Assembly (NCBI RefSeq): GCF_024349785.1
Contig: NZ_AP018817.1
Location: forward strand, 310,001-374,000
DNA: 64,000 nt
Direction of reading: 5' to 3'
Source of the DNA: Sphingomonas bisphenolicum
Lineage (GTDB): Bacteria; Pseudomonadota; Alphaproteobacteria; Sphingomonadales; Sphingomonadaceae
A program made the position numbers and the translations under genes. Position 1 is the stretch's first letter, and each line of letters starts with the position of its first letter. Positions 58,431 through 64,000 of this stretch are shown in pieces. Under the pieces are notes generated by a model. That model saw only the letters and a list, made by a program, of their open reading frames with translations, was not told where the DNA came from and did not search any database.

Positions 58431-58616
58431 ATGAACAGCAGCTTCACCCTCGACCGCAACAACGGCAAGATCATGGGCGTGTGCGCCGGCGTCGCCAACC
58501 GCACCGGACTGGACGTGACGCTGCTCCGTGTCGGACTGGTCCTGCTGACGCTCTGCGCGTTGGGACCGATCGGCGTCGTGGCCTATCTGCTTGCGGGCTG
58601 GCTGGCGGAGGGTTGA
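58431..58616 (+). CDS. pspC: PspC-domain membrane protein
   Basis: A 61-residue protein that is one PspC domain. NNGKIMGVCAGVANRTGLDVTLLRVGLVLLTLC is the family motif, and a membrane helix follows (about residues 29-57). In E. coli, PspC with PspB senses inner-membrane stress and regulates PspA; those operons are driven by sigma-54 and PspF. Here pspA, pspB and pspF are absent from the window, and the only partner is a 34-residue membrane protein. It is about half the length of E. coli PspC. A terminator follows. Confidence 0.88.
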   Translation: MNSSFTLDRNNGKIMGVCAGVANRTGLDVTLLRVGLVLLTLCALGPIGVVAYLLAGWLAEG

Positions 58617-58663
58617 TGCTCGCCCGCAATCGGTTCACGACATCGCCTAATAGAAAGCAAATA

Positions 58664-58698
58664 AAAAGGCCGCTCCGGTCAACCGGAAGCGGCCTTTT
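58664..58698. terminator. Bidirectional terminator after pspC
   Basis: An 11-bp stem AAAAGGCCGCT/AGCGGCCTTTT with an inner CCGG stem and TCAA loop. A and T runs on both sides allow termination of pspC (+) and of the small gene on the minus strand. Confidence 0.88.
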
Positions 58699-58741
58699 CG
58701 CATCCTGACGAGTCGGGATGCAGTGCGCGCGCAACGCGCGA

Positions 58742-58825
58742 TCAGGCATATAGCACCGAATAGAAAGTCAGCATCTGAACACCGACCGCAATGGCCAGCA
58801 CAGCGCCCTGAAAGGCCTGCCGCAT
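58742..58825 (-). CDS. 27-residue membrane peptide
   Basis: A very small open frame, MRQAFQGAVLAIAVGVQMLT followed by FYSVLYA, that forms one hydrophobic helix. Support: GGAG six bases before the ATG at 58825, a terminator 44 bp past the stop, and convergent organisation with pspC. An in-frame ATG at 58837 gives a 31-residue form. The peptide is too short for homology judgement. It may join the pspC/34-residue group of small membrane proteins. The longer frame at 58647-58859 in another frame lacks support. Confidence 0.45.
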   Translation of the reverse strand: MRQAFQGAVLAIAVGVQMLTFYSVLYA

Positions 58826-58947
58826 ATTTTGCTCCATCTTTGCAAGAATTGTCACCCATCTGGGTGTGAGCGGGCCAATAAGCCCGTCATATTATTGTAA
58901 CAATCGCAAAGCACGGCATACCGATTGCACTAAATGCAACAGGCCTG

Positions 58948-59688
58948 TTACTGCAAAGCCACGATCATCGCCTGCGCCGCCGTCGGGTTGCGCTCCTTGG
59001 CGCCGCTGATGAAGAAGGCGAAGACATCGCCCTGCCCCGCGGCCGCCCTGGCCCGCCCGGCCCAGTCCGCGATCGCCGCAGGCGGATAGCCGGTCGCCTC
59101 GTCCGCCTGCGCCCGCATCAGCCGCATATAGGCAAAGCCGACATCATGACCGGCGATCGCGGGATAGTCGTCATGGTCCGCCAGCACCACCGCGGCCCCA
59201 GCGTCGCGCGCCATCGCCAGAAAGGCCGGGTCGTCGAAACTCTCATGCCGCACCTCCAGCGCATGGCGCAGCGGCACGCCATCGACGCTGTGCGGCAGTA
59301 AGTGCAGGAAGGCGCCGAAATCGTCCGGGTCGAAGCGCTTGGTCGGCATGAACTGCCACAGGATCGGCCCCAGCCGGTCGCCAAGTTCGGCGATCCCCTG
59401 GCTGGTAAACTTGGCGATGGAATCACCCGCCTGCGCCAGCAGCTTGCGATTGGTGCAATAGCGCGACGCCTTGACCGCAAACTGGAAGCCGTCCGGCACC
59501 GCCTTCGCCCAGCCGGCAAAGGTCGCGGGCTTCTGGGTGCTATAATAAGTCGCGTTGATCTCGGTCGCGGTCAGATGTTCGCCGACATAGGCCAGCTCGT
59601 CCTTCTGCCGCAGTCCCACCGGGTAGAAATTCCCGCGCCACGGCTCGTAGACCCAGCCGCCAATGCCCACCCTGATCCGTCCAGCCAT
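58948..59688 (-). CDS. DUF72 (YecE-like) protein
   Basis: A 246-residue cytosolic TIM-barrel protein of family DUF72. RVGIGGWVYEPWRGNFYPVGLRQKDELAYVGEHLTATEINATYY at the N-terminus and GPILWQFMPTKRFDPDDF in the middle are hallmark segments; ALEVRHESFDDPAF and VFAFFISGAKERNPTAAQAM follow. E. coli YecE belongs here; no activity is established for the family. It is transcribed alone and is divergent from the DUF2061 gene. Confidence 0.88.
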   Translation of the reverse strand: MAGRIRVGIGGWVYEPWRGNFYPVGLRQKDELAYVGEHLTATEINATYYSTQKPATFAGWAKAVPDGFQFAVKASRYCTNRKLLAQAGDSIAKFTSQGIAELGDRLGPILWQFMPTKRFDPDDFGAFLHLLPHSVDGVPLRHALEVRHESFDDPAFLAMARDAGAAVVLADHDDYPAIAGHDVGFAYMRLMRAQADEATGYPPAAIADWAGRARAAAGQGDVFAFFISGAKERNPTAAQAMIVALQ

Positions 59689-59725
59689 GCGCCCTCTCCT
59701 CCGTCGCCATCCTGATCGCGGCAGC

Positions 59726-59746
59726 CTGATCGTCCGGGGCGATCAG
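59726..59746. promoter_or_regulatory. Inverted repeat in DUF72/DUF2061 divergent region
   Basis: CTGATCG (59726-59732) and CGATCAG (59740-59746) form a perfect 7-bp inverted repeat with a 7-nt spacer, and CCTGATCG is also directly repeated at 59711-59718. It could be an operator for one of the divergent genes. Confidence 0.3.
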
Positions 59747-59804
59747 AGCCAGCGGAAAAAGCCATTGGCCGTTGTTGCAAACGACTCTTAACTGGGTTGC
59801 AACC

Positions 59805-59810
59805 AAGGAG
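59805..59810 (+). promoter_or_regulatory. Strong ribosome site that points to an AUA start
   Basis: A perfect AAGGAG lies 7 nt upstream of the in-frame codon ATA (59818-59820). There is no ATG, GTG or TTG at the proper distance downstream. The only upstream alternative is the TTG at 59797, which has no ribosome site. Confidence 0.6.
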
Positions 59811-59817
59811 ACGCCCC

Positions 59818-60054
59818 ATATCGCTCGACCTCATCAAGACCGGCACCTATCTGTCCATCCACCTGACCGTTGGCTTCACCGTCGCCTATGCCATGACCGG
59901 TTCGATCGCGCTCGCCGGCGGAATCGCGCTGGTGGAGCCGGTGATCAACGCCGTCGCCTTCTTCTTCCACGAACAGGCTTGGAAGACGGTTCAGGCCCGG
60001 CCGCCGCGCGAAGGCGGCAAGCGATGGGTGCGCGATCGGGCGGTGTTCGCGTAG
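59818..60054 (+). CDS. DUF2061 membrane protein, probable AUA start
   Basis: A 78-residue small membrane protein. The DUF2061 core SLDLIKTGTYLSIHLTVGFTVAYAMTGSIALAGGIALVEPVINAVAFFFHEQAW is intact with two helices (about residues 8-30 and 33-53). The best start is the ATA at 59818, which has an ideal AAGGAG; a TTG start at 59797 would add seven residues but has no ribosome site. Non-AUG codons of the AUU/AUA type are rare (infC uses AUU). A recent point mutation or a sequencing error of ATG to ATA is an alternative. Function of the family unknown. Confidence 0.75.
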   Translation: MSLDLIKTGTYLSIHLTVGFTVAYAMTGSIALAGGIALVEPVINAVAFFFHEQAWKTVQARPPREGGKRWVRDRAVFA

Positions 60055-60060
60055 AGCTGT

Positions 60061-60732
60061 CTATTTCGCCGTCCGTTTGTTGAGGCCGATCAGCCACGGC
60101 TTCACCCCGCGCGTGGGCTTGGGCGTGCCGTCCAGCCGCCGGGCGCGCAGGATGCGGATCGGATTGACGATCATCTGCCCGCGCATCGGCCCCGACCCGC
60201 AGCAGGTCGGCACCGACAGAATCTTGCGCACCACATCCATGCCACCGACGACATGGCCGAAGGCGGCATAGCCGATATAGTCGCCGCGCGCGTCCATGTT
60301 GGGCGTCGCACCGATGGTGATGAAGAAATTGCCCATCGCCGAATTGGGCCGGTTGGGCCGCGCCATGGACAGCGTGGCGTCGAGATGAAGAATGCCGGTC
60401 CGGCTCGTCGGCTCATGCGTAACGGGCGGCAGCGACCGGCGGGCATCGGTGTCGATGCCACCCTGGATCAGGCCATAATGGGGGTCGCTCTTGCGCCGCG
60501 CCGCGCGGTAGAAAGTGACGCCATCGAAACGGCCGTCATCGACATATGTCAGGAAATTGGCCGAGGTCCGCGGCGCCCGCTTCTGGTCCACCGCCACGAC
60601 GATCGTGCCGACCGATGTTTCGATCGCCACGCGGGTGAAACCAGGAGTGGGCCGATTGGCCGGAAGCGCGATGGAGAGGGCAGACCACAGCCCAAGAGTC
60701 AGACCAAGGACACACAGGACAACAGGACGCAT
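60061..60732 (-). CDS. Exported peptidyl-prolyl cis-trans isomerase (cyclophilin)
   Basis: A 223-residue cyclophilin that isomerises proline bonds in exported proteins. Signal peptide about 1-22 (VVLCVLGLTLGLWSALSIAL). The domain has IETSVGTIVVAVDQKRAPRTSANFLTYVDDGRFDGVTFYR, LIQGGIDTDARRSLPPVTHE, LSMARPNRPNSAMGNFFITIGATPNMD, and YIGYAAFGHVVGGMDVV, the usual cyclophilin blocks, with a loop shortened as in bacterial PpiA types. ATG 60732 is chosen because the signal peptide begins there; the frame is open to 60870, and the ribosome site is weak. Confidence 0.9.
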   Translation of the reverse strand: MRPVVLCVLGLTLGLWSALSIALPANRPTPGFTRVAIETSVGTIVVAVDQKRAPRTSANFLTYVDDGRFDGVTFYRAARRKSDPHYGLIQGGIDTDARRSLPPVTHEPTSRTGILHLDATLSMARPNRPNSAMGNFFITIGATPNMDARGDYIGYAAFGHVVGGMDVVRKILSVPTCCGSGPMRGQMIVNPIRILRARRLDGTPKPTRGVKPWLIGLNKRTAK

Positions 60733-60858
60733 CGGGCAACATTTACTCGGCAAGGACGGCGGGCGCCCAACGGTAAAGCGGGCGCAGGCACCCCGCAACC
60801 GCCGGGCCAAGCATTTGTCGATGAGAAGAGCTGAAAAGCCCCTCCGCCGGAGCGGAGG

Positions 60859-60933
60859 TGGTGATCCCAACGGGATTCGAACCCGTATCGCTGCCGTGAA
60901 AGGGCAGTGTCCTAACCGTTAGACGATGGGACC
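60859..60933 (-). tRNA. tRNA-Glu (anticodon UUC)
   Basis: Read on the minus strand, 75 nt including encoded CCA. The acceptor GGTCCCA pairs with TGGGATC (one G-T pair), followed by a D arm, an anticodon arm CTGCC-CTTTCAC-GGCAG with TTC, and a T arm ACGGG-TTCGAAT-CCCGT. It lies between the cyclophilin and recJ genes. Confidence 0.97.
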
Positions 60934-61034
60934 TCATGCAGCGACTGACCGGGCAGCGCTGCGAAGCGAGGGCGCAATTAGGCGGGGACGGCAAAAGGGT
61001 CAACCCCCAAAAGGCAAGAAAATGACAATCCTGC

Positions 61035-62801
61035 TTAATCCGCCCAGGCGGCGTCCTCCAGATGCAGTTCGGCGGCCGGGCGGCTGCCCCAGTCATCGAT
61101 CTTGGCCTTGCCCGCGACCCACAGTTTGCGGTCGCGCGGCGCGCCCAATATCGCCTGGCCCAGATCGGTTTCGGCCTGGCGGAAGGCGATCGTCTTGATC
61201 GAACGGCCGTCCTCCCCGCTCATGATCGCACGCAAATGGCCGTTGCCCACGACATCGGCCTTGATGACGCGCATCGGTCCGGCAGCGATCAGCGGGGCGG
61301 GCCAGCCCGCGCCATAGGGCCCGCCCTGCTCGATCGCCGCGACGAAGTCCGGGTTCACCCCGGCAGGGGCGAGCACCGCGTCGATCAGCAGCGCCCGGTT
61401 GTCGCGCGCCCTGGCGACGGCGGCGGACAGCCGGCCGTCGAGATAGTCGGCAAGCGCGTCGATCCGGCCGGCCGCGACCGTCAGCCCCGCCGCCATGGCA
61501 TGGCCGCCGCCCGCGACCAGCAGACCGCTATCCTTCGCCGCCATCACCGCAGCGCCCAGGTCCACGCCGGAGATGGAGCGGCCCGATCCCTTGCCCACCC
61601 CGTCCTCATCGACGGCGATGACGATCGCTGGCCGCCCCGCCTTTTCCTTGATCCTCCCTGCGACGATGCCGATGACGCCGGGGTGCCAGCCCTGGCCGGA
61701 TATCACCGCCACGGCGCGATTGCCCTGCGCGGCCAGCAAGGCTTCGGCCTGTTCCTGCACCGTCGATTCGATGGCGCGGCGTTCCTCATTATAGTGATCG
61801 AGCTGCGCGGCGATGCGGGCGGCTTCGGCCGGGTCTTGCGTGGTCAGCAGCCGCACGCCCAGATCCGCCTGCCCGACCCGACCGCCCGCATTGATTCGCG
61901 GGCCGAGCGCGAAGCCCAGATCGTGGCACAGCGGCGCGCGGGTCAGGCGGCTGGCGTCGATCAATGCGGCGAGGCCGATATTATGGCGCTTGGCCATCAC
62001 CTTCAGCCCCTGCGCCACGAAGGCGCGGTTGAGGCCCTTCAATTGCGCGACGTCCGCCACCGTGCCGAGCGCGACGATATCGAGCAACTCCATCAGCGCC
62101 GGCTCGCTGCGACTGGCGAACCAGCCCCGCGCCCGCAAGACCCGCACCAGCGCCGCGCCGAGCAGGAAGGCGACGCCGACCGCGGCCAGATGGCCATGCA
62201 CCGCCGCGCCGTCATTCTCGTCCAGCCGGTTGGGGTTCACCAGGGCAAAGGCTTCGGGCAGCGTGGTCGAGCATTTATGATGATCGACCACGACGACGTC
62301 GACGCCGGTCGCCCTGGCCATCGACAGCGCCTCGAACGCCTGCGCGCCGCAATCGACGGTGACGATCAGGGTCGCGCCCTCCCCCGCCAGCCGCACCAGC
62401 GCCTCGCCCGACGGGCCATAGCCTTCCATCAGACGGTCGGGGATATAGGGTTTCGCGTGCAGCCCCAGGTCGCGCAGCAACCGGATCAGCAGCGCCGCGC
62501 TGGTCGCGCCGTCGACGTCATAATCGCCGAAGATACGGACATCCTCGCCGCGCTGCACCGCGTCGGCCAGCCGATCGGCGGCCGCATCCATGTCGCGGAA
62601 CAGGCTGGGGTCGGGCATGAACTGGCGGATGGTAGGATTGCGGTGGGCATCGACTGCGTCGCGCGGACACCCCCGCGCCAGCAGCAATTGCGTCACCAGA
62701 TCGTCGGGCAGATAGGTGGCGTCGCGCCCGTCGGCGTTGCCGCCCCGCCAGCGCCAGGGCTGGCCCGAAATCGATCGCGAGATATTGAGCGCAAATGTCA
62801 T
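61035..62801 (-). CDS. recJ: Single-stranded-DNA-specific exonuclease RecJ
   Basis: A 588-residue 5'-3' exonuclease of the DHH family used in recombination and mismatch repair. DYDVDGAT lies at about residues 93-100 and the DHH motif is DHHKCS (173-178), with VTVDCG between. The DHHA1 part carries GGGHAMAAG (about 430). The C-terminal OB-fold includes LRAIMSGEDGRSIKTIAFRQ. Mn2+ is the expected cofactor. The gene is alone, upstream of tRNA-Glu and divergent from the TamA-like gene. Confidence 0.96.
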   Translation of the reverse strand: MTFALNISRSISGQPWRWRGGNADGRDATYLPDDLVTQLLLARGCPRDAVDAHRNPTIRQFMPDPSLFRDMDAAADRLADAVQRGEDVRIFGDYDVDGATSAALLIRLLRDLGLHAKPYIPDRLMEGYGPSGEALVRLAGEGATLIVTVDCGAQAFEALSMARATGVDVVVVDHHKCSTTLPEAFALVNPNRLDENDGAAVHGHLAAVGVAFLLGAALVRVLRARGWFASRSEPALMELLDIVALGTVADVAQLKGLNRAFVAQGLKVMAKRHNIGLAALIDASRLTRAPLCHDLGFALGPRINAGGRVGQADLGVRLLTTQDPAEAARIAAQLDHYNEERRAIESTVQEQAEALLAAQGNRAVAVISGQGWHPGVIGIVAGRIKEKAGRPAIVIAVDEDGVGKGSGRSISGVDLGAAVMAAKDSGLLVAGGGHAMAAGLTVAAGRIDALADYLDGRLSAAVARARDNRALLIDAVLAPAGVNPDFVAAIEQGGPYGAGWPAPLIAAGPMRVIKADVVGNGHLRAIMSGEDGRSIKTIAFRQAETDLGQAILGAPRDRKLWVAGKAKIDDWGSRPAAELHLEDAAWAD

Positions 62802-62940
62802 GCAAAGCCTCTAGCCTTGTGCGAGTCCCGTGGGAAGCGCGGCAAATCCTGTTGTAGGTGGAACCGAGGCAACTTGTTGAGCGTATTGCCTCTTTACCGC
62901 GCGTGTGGAATGCACGGTGCAAAGGGGGCATCGTAGGTTC

Positions 62941-64000
62941 ATGACGAGACGACAGGCATATCATGTCCGGCGCATAATGGCCGTGGCGCTGATGACAGCC
63001 TCGTCCCTGCCGCTGATGGCCCAAGCCCAGTCGACGCCCGTACCCGATCCCAGCCTTCCTCATGAAGCGACCCAGGGCGAAGAGCCGATCCTGCCCGACG
63101 ACCAGTTCGAGGCGCGGTTGCCCAAGGCAGCGACTCCGGACCAGGCCAATCCCGACGCGCCCCTGCCCTCGATCGAGAGCTGGATCGACCAGCAGATGCC
63201 GCAGTCATCGAACGCGCCAACCGAATTGCCGCCAGCGATCGATCCGGCCGAGGAACAGGAACTGGCCCAGCCGCTGCCGCCGCTCGACAGCGTGACCGTC
63301 CCGACCAATGTCGCGGACAATAATAATGCCAACGCGAAGCAGCCCGACATACGCTACGCCACCAGCATCGAAGGGTTCGGCAAGACCGGGCTGGAGGACG
63401 AGTTCCGCGCCGAATCCGCGCTGATCGACGGCAAGGGCAAGGCGGAAACCGCGGCCATGGTGCAGGCGCGCGCGCAGGAGGATGAGAAGCTCGCGACGCG
63501 CCTCTTCTATTCGCAGGGCTATTATGACGCGACGGCGCTCGCCAGCCTGGACCATGCCGGTGACGGGACGCTGAAGGCGGTGATCTCCGTAACGCCGGGC
63601 AAACGCTACAAGATCGGCGACATCGTCATCAATGCCGGGCCGACGGTGCCGCCCGGCCTGGTCCGCGACAGCCTGCCGCTCAACACCGGCGATTATATCG
63701 TCGCGACCCTGGTCGAAGGCGCGGAGGCCAATGTCGCGTTGAAGCTGCCCGAAAATGGCTATCCCTTCGCAAAGGTCGGGGACCGCGACATATTGCTCGA
63801 TCCCGCGACGGTGACGGGCGACTATACGCTGCCGGTGGATACCGGCCCGCGCGGCACGTTCCGCAAGATCACCACCAGCGGCGACAAACAGGCGTTCGGC
63901 GCCGACCATATGGAAGTCATCAAGCGCTACACGCCGGGCGAACTCTATGACAGCCGCAAGGTGGACGATCTGCGCAAGGCGCTGGTCGCGACGTCGCTGT
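62941..64000 (+). CDS. tamA: TamA/Omp85-family outer-membrane assembly protein (3' end outside window)
   Basis: The frame is open from ATG 62941 to the right edge (353 codons). A signal peptide (about residues 1-29, cleavage after AQA) is followed by a long Pro/Gln/Asp-rich linker (about 30-135), and POTRA-like domains from about 140 (FYSQGYYDATALASLDHAG, VISVTPGKRYKIGDIVINAGP, NTGDYIVATLVEGAEANVALKLPENGYPFAKV). The C-terminal barrel is not visible. Such proteins, paired with TamB, help insert outer-membrane proteins. No tamB is seen in the window, but it could follow. BamA is less likely because of the linker and POTRA pattern. Confidence 0.87.
   Translation, partial: MTRRQAYHVRRIMAVALMTASSLPLMAQAQSTPVPDPSLPHEATQGEEPILPDDQFEARLPKAATPDQANPDAPLPSIESWIDQQMPQSSNAPTELPPAIDPAEEQELAQPLPPLDSVTVPTNVADNNNANAKQPDIRYATSIEGFGKTGLEDEFRAESALIDGKGKAETAAMVQARAQEDEKLATRLFYSQGYYDATALASLDHAGDGTLKAVISVTPGKRYKIGDIVINAGPTVPPGLVRDSLPLNTGDYIVATLVEGAEANVALKLPENGYPFAKVGDRDILLDPATVTGDYTLPVDTGPRGTFRKITTSGDKQAFGADHMEVIKRYTPGELYDSRKVDDLRKALVATSL

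Noticed and set aside
58948..59688. DUF72 gene as an endonuclease or DNA-repair enzyme
   Set aside because: No established activity for the family and no sequence motif that supports one here.
61062..62936. A 624-codon plus-strand frame opposite recJ
   Set aside because: recJ motifs are complete on the minus strand; no ribosome site or domain in this frame.

Overview
The window looks like chromosomal DNA of a sphingomonad alphaproteobacterium, with Sphingobium or a close relative as the best guess. GC is high throughout. Supporting signs are a class I lysyl-tRNA synthetase, a class I PHA synthase with a phasin, two RcnB-like secreted proteins, a TonB/ExbB/ExbD set, a TonB-dependent receptor, a bacteriophytochrome with its heme oxygenase, several DUF families common in sphingomonads, and isolated dnaN and recF genes. 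I saw no prophage, insertion sequence, integrase, CRISPR array or rRNA operon. The only RNA gene I can support is tRNA-Glu(UUC). Species assignment is inference from gene content.

Layout. 1-4.5 kb: an ABC exporter cut by the left edge, a PilZ protein and the tonB-exbB-exbD-exbD operon (minus strand). 4.7-8.6 kb: a secreted hypothetical, homoserine dehydrogenase, another secreted hypothetical and class II fructose bisphosphatase. 8.6-14 kb: a MerC-like protein, a MASE1-PAS-GGDEF cyclase and glpD-glpK. 14-19.4 kb: a Ser/Asp-rich protein, ClpS, phasin and PhaC, then a divergent aminotransferase. 19.5-24.6 kb: DUF2721 coupled to an orphan [2Fe-2S] subunit, a DOPA-dioxygenase-like protein, and bphO-bphP. 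24.8-29 kb: two RcnB-like genes flanking a 2OG-Fe(II) oxygenase, and lysK. 29-36 kb: PilZ, DinG-like helicase, SixA-like phosphatase, a small membrane protein, proline iminopeptidase, an exported methyltransferase and a second 2OG oxygenase. 36-44 kb: a TonB-dependent receptor with a glycine-rich insert, a single-domain response regulator, a small secreted protein of lower GC, a GGDEF-EAL-PilZ protein and dnaN. 44-51 kb: an exported hypothetical, rlmN, a small hypothetical, an outer-membrane barrel, a cytochrome b561/molybdopterin pair, cfa and an Arg/Trp-rich secreted protein. 51-64 kb: DUF350, a trypsin-like protease, DUF3297, two CHAP proteins, recF, a lipoprotein, VOC and peroxiredoxin, dienelactone hydrolase, a GGCT-like protein, a PspC pair, DUF72, DUF2061, cyclophilin, tRNA-Glu, recJ and the start of a TamA/Omp85 gene cut by the right edge.

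How it fits together. Most of it is core metabolism, DNA maintenance and cell envelope. Three themes recur. First, cyclic-di-GMP: two GGDEF proteins and three PilZ domains. Second, the envelope: TonB system, receptor, outer-membrane barrels, RcnB proteins, CHAP proteins and PspC. Third, oxygen and light chemistry: phytochrome, heme oxygenase, 2OG oxygenases and an extradiol dioxygenase.

No wholly new multi-gene system is obvious. The most interesting signals are regulatory. They are an 11-bp direct-repeat motif (TTC-N8-TTCAG) upstream of several envelope genes, a sigma-54-type -24/-12 element in front of a 34-aa membrane protein and PspC, a palindromic EcfG-type promoter that would fire both ways and make one lipoprotein mRNA leaderless, a 20-bp inverted repeat ahead of the phasin gene, and a probable AUA start codon in a DUF2061 gene.
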